From: Gammaproteobacteria bacterium
GTDB taxonomy: Bacteria > Pseudomonadota > Gammaproteobacteria > Pseudomonadales > Azotimanducaceae
Assembly: GCA_028818795.1 (NCBI GenBank)
Contig: JAPPND010000047.1
Location: 1 to 34,554, forward strand
DNA: 34,554 nt
Reading direction: 5' to 3'
The translations under genes were made by a program, and so were the position numbers. The notes under the pieces are model-generated. The model was not told the origin of the DNA. It was given only the letters and a program-made list of their open reading frames with translations, and made no database searches. This document shows, in pieces, positions 1-7,992 of the stretch; the stretch's first letter is position 1; the number at the start of each line of letters is the position of its first letter.

Positions 1-2
1 CG

Positions 3-1157
3 AACGGCTGCATCTGCTGCACGGTGCGCGGAGACCTGATTCGCGTGCTCGGCAATCTCATGAAGCGCCGCGACAAGTTCGACTATGTGCTGGTGGAGAC
101 CACGGGGCTCGCCGATCCCGGCCCGGTCGCTCAGACCTTCTTCATGGACGACGAGATTCGCGCGGAGTTCGCGCTCGACGGGATCGTCACGCTCGTCGAT
201 GCAGCCCACATCGAGCAACAGCTCGGTCGAAGCGACGAAAGCACCGAGCAGATCGCGTTCGCAGACGTCCTTGTGCTCAACAAGACGGACCTCGTCGACA
301 GCGAGGCGCTCGACGGGCTCGAAGCTCGGCTCCGAGATATGAACCGAATGGCGCAGGTCGTGCGCAGCGAGCGCGCGGACGTCGCCGTCGACACGGTACT
401 CAACCTCGGTGCATTCGACTTGGACCAGGTGCTGGAGCGTCGTCCCACCTTCCTCGAGCCCGAGTATCCGTTCGAGTGGACTGGCGTCTATTCGCTCGAT
501 GGCGGCCGCTATGAACTCAGTCTCGCCGAGGGACCGGATCCGGCGATGTCGCTGGTCGTGGTGTCCGACCAGGGCACGGATGACGCGGCGCTGCGCGACA
601 GCGCGGAATGGTGCGTGCGGCGCTACGCCGAACCGGCGACGCTCATCCGCCCGGGGGAAGGGATCCCTGTCGGAAAGCACATAAACCTGCAGCTCGACTC
701 TGCCGGGCGCAAGTCGTTCGCGCTCGAGGTCGACACGCCGGTGCGACTCGGCCTCTTCGCGCAGCACACTGCGGAAGAGTTCGATCTCCGTCTGACGGAC
801 ATCCAGGGCGTGCCGATCAGCCCAGCGGCCGAGCGCACCTGGGTCGCCCAGCACGAGCACGACGACGAGGTGGGCTCGATCGCCATCGAGACGGACGGCG
901 ACGTCGACTCCGAACGGCTCAACGCCTGGCTTGGCGAACTGCTCCGTGAACGCGGGGTCGACATTTTCCGCATGAAGGGTTTCATCAGCCTAGCGGGTGA
1001 TCCGCGACGCTTCGTCTTCCAAGGGGTTCACATGCTCTTCGACGGCCAGCCGGATCGTCCATGGGGAGATTCGCCCCGACGCAATCAACTGGTCTTCATC
1101 GGTCGCAACCTCGATGAAGCGAGCATGCGGCAGGGATTCGAGGCATGCATGATCTGA
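3..1157 (+). CDS. CobW/COG0523-family GTPase, metallochaperone-like (5' partial)
   Basis: The gene enters from the left edge; the open frame begins at base 3, so the N-terminal Walker A part is missing. The first visible residues, NGCICCTVRGDL, contain the CxCC metal-binding motif of COG0523 GTPases. ETTGLADP (about base 97) is the switch/Walker B segment and LNKTD (about base 280) is the guanine-specificity motif. A long insert follows, with a short His/acidic stretch QHEHDDE (about base 850) that could bind metal. The end (RMKGFISL, then FQGVHMLFDG) is a typical CobW C-terminal domain. Such proteins use GTP to deliver zinc, cobalt or another metal to client proteins; which metal cannot be told here. 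The stop overlaps the start of the WD40 gene by 13 bases, so the two are probably translationally coupled. Confidence 0.93.
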   Translation, partial: NGCICCTVRGDLIRVLGNLMKRRDKFDYVLVETTGLADPGPVAQTFFMDDEIRAEFALDGIVTLVDAAHIEQQLGRSDESTEQIAFADVLVLNKTDLVDSEALDGLEARLRDMNRMAQVVRSERADVAVDTVLNLGAFDLDQVLERRPTFLEPEYPFEWTGVYSLDGGRYELSLAEGPDPAMSLVVVSDQGTDDAALRDSAEWCVRRYAEPATLIRPGEGIPVGKHINLQLDSAGRKSFALEVDTPVRLGLFAQHTAEEFDLRLTDIQGVPISPAAERTWVAQHEHDDEVGSIAIETDGDVDSERLNAWLGELLRERGVDIFRMKGFISLAGDPRRFVFQGVHMLFDGQPDRPWGDSPRRNQLVFIGRNLDEASMRQGFEACMI

Positions 1158-2185
1158 ATGTCGACCGCCCGATGGGCGTTCTTCGCCGGGGCTGGTCGGC
1201 GGCGGTCGGCGACTACGCGATCGCCGGGGGCTGGACGCGCCGCGGTCGGGCGCTGATAGTCGCTGACGCCGCAGGTGGCGTCCACGCGTTCGACGGCAAG
1301 TCCGGCCGAAGCGCCTGGACGCGGAACGGCGCGCATGATGGCGGCGTTCTGGCAATGGCGATCCACCCGCTCGGAACCGCGTTCGTGACTGCTGGCCAGG
1401 ACGGACGAGTCCTTGTCTGGGATGTCGCCGAAGGCCAGGCAAAGCAGGCTATCGACGTCGGCACCGGTTGGGTGGACAACGTGGCGTGGTCGCCGGACGG
1501 CCAGTGGCTGGCGGCTTCCTGCTCCCGGCGGGTTTGCGTCTACGATGCCCACGGTAGCGAAGCCTGGCGTTCCGATGACCACCCCAGTACCGTCAGCGTG
1601 GTCGCCTGGTCCAGCACAGGGGAACTGGCGACGGCCTGCTACGGTCGGGTGGCGTTCTTCGGCGCGTCCACCGGGGAGCTTCGCCAGAAGCTCGCGTGGA
1701 AGGGTTCCTTGGTGTCGATGGCATTGAGCCCGGACGGGGATGTCGTGGCGTGCGGCAGCCAGGACAACACCGTGCATTTCTGGCGTCGGTCCACGGAGGA
1801 GGACTCCGAGATGTCCGGATATCCCGGCAAGCCCTCGGCCCTGGCCTTCGATGACGCGGGAATCCTCTTGGCCACCGGCGGCGGTGACTCGGTGACCGTC
1901 TGGAGCTTCCAGGGGGGTGGTCCCGAAGGCACGCGGCCCGGCGTTCTGGAGCTTCACGTTGAACCGGTCACGACGCTTGCCTTCGCCCGCGGTCCGTTGC
2001 GCCTGGCCTCGGGGGGCCGCGACGGTGCCGTGATCGTATGGTCGCTTCGGTCGAACGGCGAGGGCGGTCCGGTGGGGGCTGCAGTCGTGGCGGGCGTGGT
2101 GGCCGAGCTGTACTGGCGGCCGGACGGACGCGCACTGGCCGCGCTCGACGCCCAGGGTGGTGTGACGGTCTGGCGGACAGGATGA
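1145..2185 (+). CDS. WD40-repeat beta-propeller protein
   Basis: A 346-residue protein made almost wholly of WD40-type repeats. Eight strand endings are visible in order: VHAFDGKSG, VLVWDVAEG, VCVYDAHGS, VAFFGASTG, VHFWRRSTE, VTVWSFQGG, VIVWSLRSN and VTVWRTG. Several are preceded by the usual LASGGRDG or VACGSQDN turn, which fits a seven- or eight-bladed propeller. There is no signal peptide, so it is probably cytoplasmic. The ATG lies inside the end of the CobW-type gene (13-base overlap), which argues for one operon and possibly a shared complex. WD40 propellers are scaffolds with no catalytic residues; the partner is unknown, and a role in metal delivery is inferred from context only. Confidence 0.9.
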   Translation: MHDLNVDRPMGVLRRGWSAAVGDYAIAGGWTRRGRALIVADAAGGVHAFDGKSGRSAWTRNGAHDGGVLAMAIHPLGTAFVTAGQDGRVLVWDVAEGQAKQAIDVGTGWVDNVAWSPDGQWLAASCSRRVCVYDAHGSEAWRSDDHPSTVSVVAWSSTGELATACYGRVAFFGASTGELRQKLAWKGSLVSMALSPDGDVVACGSQDNTVHFWRRSTEEDSEMSGYPGKPSALAFDDAGILLATGGGDSVTVWSFQGGGPEGTRPGVLELHVEPVTTLAFARGPLRLASGGRDGAVIVWSLRSNGEGGPVGAAVVAGVVAELYWRPDGRALAALDAQGGVTVWRTG

Positions 2186-2227
2186 ACATGAACCCGGAAC
2201 ACGGAATCCATCGACACCCGTTCCACT

Positions 2228-2264
2228 GCCACCGGTGGCGATGCAATGCGCGGTCCCTATAGGG
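2228..2264. other. Two short perfect palindromes in the gap before the Fe-ADH gene
   Basis: The 119-base gap between the WD40 and dehydrogenase genes holds GCCACCGGTGGC (2228-2239) and CCCTATAGGG (2255-2264), both perfect palindromes. They could be operator sites or part of a termination structure. No T-tract follows, so a rho-independent terminator is not supported. Confidence 0.25.
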
Positions 2265-2304
2265 TTCCGCAGCCGCTGTTCTACCCACGTTAAGGATTTG
2301 CTCG

Positions 2305-3441
2305 ATGGCTACGCTGACCTTCATGACTCATACGATCTTCGACCACGGCGCCAGTCAGCGACTGGGCCGAGTGCTGGCACAGCACGGGATCGAGCGCCCC
2401 CTGCTGTGCACCGACCCGGGACTCGTCGGCCTGGGCCTGGTCACGGACCTCGTCGGCGCATTGGGGAACGAGCCGGCACCGACCGTCTTCGACGGAACCC
2501 CGGAAAACCCCACGCAGGCGGCCGTGGAAGAGGCGGCCGCTGTGTATCGGGAGGCGGGGTGCGACGGGGTCGTCGCTTTCGGCGGCGGCTCTTCGATGGA
2601 TCTGGCCAAGGCGGTGGCGCTGGCGGTGACGCACGAAGGCGACTTGCTGGAGTACACTGCGGGTCTCGGCGGCACGGCGAGGATCGGCCCCGTCGCGCCG
2701 CTGGTCGCCATCCCCACCACGGCGGGCACGGGTAGCGAGGTCTCGAGTGGCGCGGTCATCATCATGGCCAACGGCGAGAAGCTGATCCTCGCCAGCCGGC
2801 ACTTGGTCCCGCGCACCGCCGTGTGCGACCCGAGCCTGACCGTCGGCTTGCCGCCCCGCCTGACGGCGGCAACCGGCATGGACGCGATGACCCACTGTAT
2901 CGAGGCGCTTCTCTCTCCCGAAGTGAACCCCCCTGCGGAAGCGGTGGCCTGCGACGGCATCGAGCGGGGAATCAGGGAAGGCAATCTCCTGCGAGCGGTC
3001 GAGGACGGCAGCGACAAGGATGCCCGGTGGCACATGATGATGGCTGCCACCGAAGGCGCCATGGCTTTCAGCAAGGGGTTGGGTTCAGTCCACTCCATGA
3101 GCCACGCCTGCGGTGCCGATCAGGCCCTCCGGCTGCACCACGGGACGTTGAACGCCGTGCTGCTCCCGACGATCCTCGACTTCAATCGCGATCATGTGGG
3201 AGACAAGTACGCGAGGCTCAATGCGGCGATGGGCGCCCAAGCCGGAACCGATCCGGCGGAGTTCATTCGACAGTTGAATGCTGCGCTTGGACTTCCCGCG
3301 GGCCTCGGTGAGATGGGTGTCGAGACAGACGCTATTCCAAGCCTTGCGGCGCACGCCGCCAAGGACGTCTGCACGGTTACCAACCCCCGCCCCTGTTCGG
3401 CAGCCGACTATCAGCGTCTGTTCGAGGTGGCGCTCTTCTAG
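2305..3441 (+). CDS. Iron-containing (group III) alcohol dehydrogenase
   Basis: 378 residues, normal length for the Fe-ADH family (NAD(P)-dependent alcohol dehydrogenases, lactaldehyde and maleylacetate reductases). The nucleotide-binding GGGSSMDLAKAVAL and the TTAGTGSEVSSGAVI segment are both present. The four metal ligands expected by comparison with FucO are visible: Asp and His in ATGMDAMTH, the first His in SVHSMSH, and the His before Gly in LHHGTLNAVLLP. It should therefore be active. The substrate is not readable; an aldehyde or alcohol intermediate of the neighbouring hydroxy-acid pathway is an inference. It precedes the beta-hydroxyacid dehydrogenase on the same strand, but 262 bases separate them. 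Confidence 0.93.
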   Translation: MATLTFMTHTIFDHGASQRLGRVLAQHGIERPLLCTDPGLVGLGLVTDLVGALGNEPAPTVFDGTPENPTQAAVEEAAAVYREAGCDGVVAFGGGSSMDLAKAVALAVTHEGDLLEYTAGLGGTARIGPVAPLVAIPTTAGTGSEVSSGAVIIMANGEKLILASRHLVPRTAVCDPSLTVGLPPRLTAATGMDAMTHCIEALLSPEVNPPAEAVACDGIERGIREGNLLRAVEDGSDKDARWHMMMAATEGAMAFSKGLGSVHSMSHACGADQALRLHHGTLNAVLLPTILDFNRDHVGDKYARLNAAMGAQAGTDPAEFIRQLNAALGLPAGLGEMGVETDAIPSLAAHAAKDVCTVTNPRPCSAADYQRLFEVALF

Positions 3442-3472
3442 CCGGAGCGTTCTCCGGGAACGTCCGCTGGTG

Positions 3473-3561
3473 CATGCCCTCGACAATCGAATCCACGACC
3501 CAGAGATAAGGAAGCGATTCAGGCTTACGCCCTGCGGCTTGGTGAGTTCATGCCCTCGACA
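3473..3561. repeat. 13-bp direct repeat in the dehydrogenase intergenic gap
   Basis: CATGCCCTCGACA occurs at 3473-3485 and again at 3549-3561, 76 bases apart, in the non-coding gap between the two dehydrogenase genes. It could be a duplication scar or a pair of protein-binding sites. Nothing else in the gap looks coding. Confidence 0.35.
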
Positions 3562-3623
3562 GGCGGCGCAGACTCCTCGGCCCGTCCCCGACTTCCATGT
3601 GGGGTGGCGATACGGGCTCGTAG

Positions 3624-3644
3624 GGGCGATGCTTGTCATCGCCC
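3624..3644. repeat. REP-like intergenic palindrome, copy 1
   Basis: GGGCGATG, loop CTTGT, CATCGCCC: a perfect 8-bp stem with a 5-base loop, about 60 bases before the beta-hydroxyacid dehydrogenase start. A second copy lies at 19132-19152 with the same loop, and the one stem difference there is compensated on both arms. The flanks CGTA and CGC are also shared. This marks a dispersed palindromic repeat family rather than a chance hairpin. Confidence 0.65.
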
Positions 3645-3703
3645 GCTCTTGGGGACCGAACCATGTGGCGTTCTCGCGGCCAACCCTGCAAGGAGTTGCT
3701 GAC

Positions 3704-4630
3704 ATGAAAGTGGGATTCATCGGCCTCGGCGGCATCGGCAAGCCGATGGCCATCAGCGTCGCGCGCGCGGGGTTCGAACTCACCGTCAACGACCTGCGCG
3801 AGGAGCCGCTTACGGATCTCGAACAGCATGGCGCGCGCGTCGCCGGCACGGCCCGCGAAGTGGCGTCCGCTTCGGACATCGTCCTCGCGTCGCTGCCGTC
3901 CAACGAGGCCAGCGTGGAGGTCGCGCTCGGCGGCGATGGCGTGCTGGCGGGTGCTTCGAACGGCGAAATCTACATAGAGCTCAGCACCATCAGTCCCAAG
4001 GTCGTTCGCCGCATCTCGCGGGAAGCAGCCGAGGGAGGCGTGGAAGTCCTCGACGCGCCGGTCAGCGGCGGCCTGGCACAGCGCCGGGAGGGGCGGCTCT
4101 CGGTGATGGTCGGCGGCGATGCGGCGACCCTGGCGCGCGCCCGGCCCGTGCTCGAGGCGATCGGGGAGCGGATCTTCCACGTCGGTGGCACCGGCGCGGG
4201 GGCCACCGTGAAACTCGTCAACAACCTGCTCAATGCCATCGGCGCGGTCGCGACGATGGAAGCCCTGGCGCTTGGCGTGAAGGCGGGTCTGAGCGTCGAG
4301 TCGATGAAGGAGGTCATCAGCGAGAGCAGCGGCGCCAGCCGGGCGTTCGATGGGACCGTTGCATCGATTGGGCGTAGCTCCGAGCCGCCACCCGGGGAGA
4401 CGGCCAACATGGCCTTAAGAACCATCGGGAAGGACATCCGCCTGGCTGTCGAGCTTGCCGGCGACCTCGGCGTGCCCCTGTCCGTAGGCTCCAGTGCGCT
4501 GCAACTCTACCTCGCCGGCTTCGGGCATGGGTGGGCGGACAAGGAGAGCTGGGTGATCATGGAGCTCGTCGAGCATATGAGTGGTGTCCGCGTTCGGCCC
4601 CGCGGCGCTGGAGGCCGCGGTGACGGATGA
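3704..4630 (+). CDS. NAD(P)-dependent beta-hydroxyacid dehydrogenase (3-HIBDH/LtnD/GarR family)
   Basis: 308 residues from an ATG with AAGGAG at 3690-3695; the frame is open further upstream, but the Rossmann motif starts only here. GFIGLGGIGKPMA (residues 4-16) binds the dinucleotide. DAPVSGGLAQRREG (about 117-130) is the substrate-binding signature, and GAGATVKLVNN (about 164-174) carries catalytic Lys170. All key residues are present. Members oxidise 3-hydroxyisobutyrate, tartronate semialdehyde/glycerate or L-threonate (LtnD). With two OtnK-OtnC pairs in the same window, a threonate- or erythronate-type substrate at the pathway entry is the leading inference. Ordinary glycerate or hydroxyisobutyrate metabolism cannot be excluded. 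Confidence 0.92.
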   Translation: MKVGFIGLGGIGKPMAISVARAGFELTVNDLREEPLTDLEQHGARVAGTAREVASASDIVLASLPSNEASVEVALGGDGVLAGASNGEIYIELSTISPKVVRRISREAAEGGVEVLDAPVSGGLAQRREGRLSVMVGGDAATLARARPVLEAIGERIFHVGGTGAGATVKLVNNLLNAIGAVATMEALALGVKAGLSVESMKEVISESSGASRAFDGTVASIGRSSEPPPGETANMALRTIGKDIRLAVELAGDLGVPLSVGSSALQLYLAGFGHGWADKESWVIMELVEHMSGVRVRPRGAGGRGDG

Positions 4631-4679
4631 GGCGATGGCTGACTGGGCTAGCGCGGTCGTGCGCGGTCGGCATCCCAGA

Positions 4680-4708
4680 TTGACGCTGGTGTCTACACTG
4701 GATACACT
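4680..4708 (+). promoter_or_regulatory. Sigma70-type promoter of the MazEF-like pair
   Basis: TTGACG (4680-4685), a 17-base spacer and TACACT (4703-4708), ending 24 bases before the antitoxin ATG. The hexamer TACACT is repeated at 4694-4699, and GTGT-CT-ACAC forms a small inverted repeat inside the spacer. This is a plausible site for autoregulation by the AbrB-fold antitoxin, as is usual for such modules. Confidence 0.55.
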
Positions 4709-4732
4709 AAATTTCCGCTGTTCGTCGGAGCG

Positions 4733-5002
4733 ATGGTGCGCGTAGAAACGGAAATCAAGAAGTGGGGAAACAGCCTGGCGTTGCGGGTCAGCGGTGCCAT
4801 GGCGGAACTGCCGCGATTCGAACCCGGCACCCGGGTAACGGTAGACATCGACAATGAGGGCTTCGTCGTCAGGCGCGCTGCCGGCAGTCTCCGGTCGTTC
4901 CGCTTCCCCCAAGACGAAAGCGTGCTACTCGCGGGCATGACGGCGGAGAACGCCCACGCCGACCTCCTCGCCGATCCCAGCGGGCGCGAGCTCGGTCTCT
5001 AA
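4733..5002 (+). CDS. MazE-like AbrB/SpoVT-fold antitoxin
   Basis: 89 residues. The start VRVETEIKKWGNSLALRVS is the typical swapped-hairpin AbrB/MazE DNA-binding domain, followed by a TRVTVDIDNEGFVVRR strand pair. The acidic C-terminal half would wrap the toxin. CGGAG lies just upstream of the ATG, and a GTG one codon later is an alternative start. Only one base separates its TAA from the toxin GTG, so the pair is one operon. The expected role is to neutralise the toxin and repress the shared promoter. Confidence 0.85.
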   Translation: MVRVETEIKKWGNSLALRVSGAMAELPRFEPGTRVTVDIDNEGFVVRRAAGSLRSFRFPQDESVLLAGMTAENAHADLLADPSGRELGL

Positions 5003-5003
5003 G

Positions 5004-5357
5004 GTGGCACGCTACGTCCCCGACCGCCGGGATGTCGTCTGGCTCGACTTCGAGCCCACAAGGGGTCGAGAGATAGGCAAATATCGCCCCTCGCTTGTCC
5101 TGAGCAGCCGCGAATACAACCACCGGACGGGCCTCTTGATCTGCTGTCCGATCAGCACCAGCATTCGGGGCGGTTCAACCGAGGTGCTGATCGGCAACCT
5201 TGGCCAACCGTCCGTCGTCGCGGCGAATCTGGTCCAAACCCTGGCGTGGCGGGAGCGCAAGGCGAAAAAGATCGTCGCGGCCACACCGGACGAGTTCCGG
5301 GCCACCTTGCTCAAGCTGCTGCCCTTGCTGGGGGCACTCGACGTCCTCGGCGAGTGA
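5004..5357 (+). CDS. MazF/PemK-type endoribonuclease toxin
   Basis: 117 residues, the normal size for MazF/PemK. Family features are RRDVVWLDFEPTRGREIGKYRP at the N-terminus (split here over the family's D-V-V-W-L-D and P-x-x-G-x-E-x-x-x-x-RP elements), LVLSSREYN, and the CPISTSIRGG loop. The C-terminus, ATLLKLLPLLG, matches the usual terminal helix. These toxins cut mRNA at short motifs when the labile antitoxin is lost. It starts at GTG directly after the antitoxin stop. No degradation is visible, so it is probably functional. Confidence 0.88.
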   Translation: MARYVPDRRDVVWLDFEPTRGREIGKYRPSLVLSSREYNHRTGLLICCPISTSIRGGSTEVLIGNLGQPSVVAANLVQTLAWRERKAKKIVAATPDEFRATLLKLLPLLGALDVLGE

Positions 5358-5395
5358 ACTGCCCGGCCTCGCTGCCACGGGAAAGGTCCACTCGA

Positions 5396-6164
5396 ATGAG
5401 AACATCCACGAGAAGCGCTTGCGCGTTGTTTTTGTCCCTTGGCGGAATGATGCTGAGCTCCGCTGACGGCCGACAAACCCAACGTGATACTGGTGATGTC
5501 GGACGATCAAGGTTGGACGCAGACCGGCTATTACGGCCACCCGCTCGTCAAGACCCCGAACCTCGACGATATGGCGGCGAAGGGTTTGCGGATGGATCGA
5601 TTCTATGCAACCGCTCCCATGTGCTCGCCAACGCGCGCCGCGGTCCTGACAGGCCGATCCAACGACAGGACCGGTGTGTTCAAGGTTGGCGATCCGATCA
5701 ACACGCAGGAAAAGATGTTGTCCACGGCTTTCAGGGAGGCGGGGACCATCGACCCCCGGGTTTCGCAGTATCCGTCCGCCACGACGGATATCTTTCCGAC
5801 ATTGATTGATGTCGCGGGTCTCGATCCGAACTCCATCAATCCAGTGAACGACGGCATCTCGCTGGCACGCGTCTTGGCAAACAACGAGCCCGCGCGTCGC
5901 GAAGAGCCCATGGGCTTCAGGGTCGTCGCTGGGCGAGCGTGGTTGGACAACGACTGGAAGCTGGTGCGGAACTACACGAGTGGCGAGGATGGAGAATTCG
6001 AGCTCTACAACCTCGCCGGCGACCCGTCGGAGTCCAGGAGCCTGATCAGACAACGGCCGGACATCGCCGCTCGGATGATGGAGGAACTCAGCGTTTGGGA
6101 TGCGAGTGTGGAGAGAAGCATCGCTGGCGCCGACTATCCGTCCGCGGAAGCGCTGCCGAAGTAG
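5396..6164 (+). pseudogene. Sulfatase pseudogene: frameshifted signal peptide and large internal deletion
   Basis: Remains of a secreted type I sulfatase. An ATG at 5396 opens a signal-peptide-like stretch (MRTSTRSACALFLSLGGMML). The mature start, ADKPNVILVMSDDQGW, is in another frame, so about one base is lost near 5457-5470. That frame keeps the metal-binding Asp pair (SDDQ) and the formylglycine site CSPTR. After AFREAG (about 5745) the protein jumps directly to the C-terminal region TTDIFPTLIDVAGL and KLVRNYTSG. The usual middle, with the other active-site His/Lys and metal ligands, is missing. About 226 residues remain in the main frame (GTG 5484) against roughly 450-550 for the family. 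The C-terminal 31 bases overlap the convergent VOC gene. Confidence 0.82.
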
Positions 6165-6511
6165 AGCGTGTGTCCGTCTGGATCCTCAATCACAAACTCG
6201 GTCATTCCCCACGGACGGTCGGAGATTCCTTCGACGATCTCAACGCCGGCTTCCTGAACCTGCCGGAATGCGGCACTGATGTCGTGCACGCCAAAATGGA
6301 TGTGAAGGTGCTGACCCCTGCGAACGAAGTCGATACCGGGGTCGGGGTCGTCCACCAGCTTGAGATGGATCATCCGGTCGCCACAGCTGACACCGGCGTA
6401 GAAGTCCTGATACCTGAAGGAGAGTACGAAGCCGAGCTTCCTGGTATAGAAGTGGATCGCGCGTTCCAGGTCCGTGGTTCGGAGTTGGGGTACGAGTTCC
6501 TCTATCTCCAT
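6134..6511 (-). CDS. VOC-family (glyoxalase/bleomycin-resistance fold) protein
   Basis: 125 residues starting MEIEELVPQLRTTDLERAIHF at an ATG at 6511; the frame is open further upstream without homology. The beta-alpha-beta-beta-beta modules are recognisable: TTDLERAIHFYTRKLGF, then HIHFGVHDISAAFRQVQEAG, ending DPDGHTLYFG. VOC proteins bind a metal and act as isomerases, dioxygenases or drug-binding proteins; the sequence does not say which. No clear purine-rich RBS is visible. It converges on and overlaps the sulfatase relic by 31 bases. Confidence 0.85.
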   Translation of the reverse strand: MEIEELVPQLRTTDLERAIHFYTRKLGFVLSFRYQDFYAGVSCGDRMIHLKLVDDPDPGIDFVRRGQHLHIHFGVHDISAAFRQVQEAGVEIVEGISDRPWGMTEFVIEDPDGHTLYFGSASADG

Positions 6512-6624
6512 CGCACCACCCGCTCTGCCTGGGTAACGGACGGGGCAACGCCGCCAGACTGCTCGTGCCTCGCCTGGCCCCGGGGCCCGTTCCGTACGGT
6601 TCCTGCACGTTCGCGGCCCATGCG

Positions 6625-7910
6625 TCAATCGTCGATGGCTGCCCCAATCGCCTCTGCAATCCTTACCCCCAGGTCTTTCGTGGGTTGCTGAACCATGATG
6701 GCTACCGCCAACTCCTCTTTGGGATCCGTCCAGGAAACGGTTCCCGCAGCACCGCCCCAGCCGAAGGACCCCGCGCTTCGGCCTCCTTTCGCCAACGCCG
6801 GATCCACGGTGACTTCAACCGTGTAGCCGAATGCAACCCCGGCGCTTGCCTTGCCGGCTTTGTCGTAGAGGTCACCCACCTGGTCGGTGGACATCATCTC
6901 AACCGACGCGGGATTGAGCAGCCGATTGCCGAACAGCACGCCTTTGTTGACCAGCATCTGCTCGAAGTGCAGGTAGTCGCGGGCCGTGCTGACCAAGCCG
7001 TAGGACCCGGAGAAATATGTCGTGGGCGTGCCCGCCTTGCCCTCGACAAAGACCAGCATCCGATGCAGTTTGTCCTTCGGCACGATCCAATAGGTGTCCT
7101 TCATGTCCAGCGGGTCGAAGATCCGTTTCTGAACGAACTCGTTGAATGGCATGCCGGATACGATTTCGATGACTCTCGCGACGACATCGAGCCCAGCGCC
7201 GTATCCCCAACGTGTTCCCGGCTGAAAACTGAGGGGCCCCTCGGCAACTATCGGTATCCAGGTGGCCAGTGTGTCGCCTTCGTGTTGTATCTCCTGGGTT
7301 CTGCCGGGGGCTCTGCCAGAGATTCCAGAGGTATGCGTTAGCAGGTCGTGAATGGTGACGGGACGATGGGCGTCAATCAGTCGATACTCGGGCGCTTCCT
7401 TGAACCCTTTCTTGGTTTTCTTGTCGGCCTTGGTTTTCTTGTCGGCCTTCTCGTCGAAAACAGCCACCTTGATGCCCTTGAACTCGGGGATGTACTTCTC
7501 GACGGGATCAGACGGTGCGAACAGGCCCTCCTCGATCACCATCATGGCAGCAACACCGAGAATCGGCTTGGTGGATGAAGCCATATGGAACATCGCATCC
7601 TTCCGTACGGGTCGTGCTTGGAGACCCCTTGTGCCTCGAAATAGACGACCTTGCCACGACGGGCGACACCTACGACGGCGTAATGTATGCGGTTTTCGTC
7701 GATGAATTCCTGGACGACATCCCGGACCCTGTTCAGTCGTTCACCCGACATACCCACCTCTTCCGGGGTTGCGCGAGGCAATTCGAACGTGGTGGTCATT
7801 GATCCGTCCTTTCCCTGATCGTCGCCGATCTCATTGCCTGCCGCGGATGTTGCGTTGCCTGCTGGAACCAGCACCAGCAAGAGAACCTGAAGCATCAGCG
7901 GTCTTGTCAT
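6625..7910 (-). pseudogene. Beta-lactamase-family serine hydrolase, split by a one-base frameshift
   Basis: Class C/esterase-type serine hydrolase. The N-terminal part starts at an ATG at 7910 with a signal peptide (LMLQVLLLVLVPAGNATSA), then PEEVGMSGERLNRVRDVV, as far as KHDPYG near 7604. The continuation, MFHMASSTKPILGVAAM with the nucleophile motif SSTK, lies in another frame from 7593. Adding one A to GGAAGG (about 7600-7604) would restore YGKDAMFHMASSTK, so a single base is missing. Downstream, YGAG fits the Tyr motif position and GWGGAAGT the third motif. This is a recent pseudogene or a sequencing error. A TATACT box on the minus strand (7947-7952) could be its -10 element. Confidence 0.8.
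7412..7447. repeat. 18-bp perfect tandem duplication inside the serine hydrolase
   Basis: TTGGTTTTCTTGTCGGCC occurs twice head-to-tail (7412-7429 and 7430-7447). On the minus strand it adds a second, in-frame ADKKTK-type unit, giving a Lys-rich surface insert in the hydrolase. Slippage is the simplest origin. Confidence 0.85.
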
Positions 7911-7992
7911 GAGGGATCCTCTCCAAGTGGGGAACGCCAGCGTTCGAGTATAAGATGCCACATCGGGCTTTATTCCATGCGAGGGGTTTTCT

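Noticed and set aside
1085-1957. 290-residue minus-strand frame opposite the WD40 gene
   Set aside because: Antisense shadow of a clear WD40 protein; low-complexity and without domain features.
1974-2000. Third copy of the REP-like palindrome (CGACGCTTGCCTTCGCCCGC) in the WD40 gene
   Set aside because: It resembles the repeat, but the arms do not pair perfectly, the loop differs, and it lies in conserved coding sequence; chance similarity is likelier.
3278-3703. Upstream extension of the beta-hydroxyacid dehydrogenase frame
   Set aside because: It overlaps the Fe-ADH end and the repeat-containing gap; the Rossmann motif and RBS place the start at 3704.
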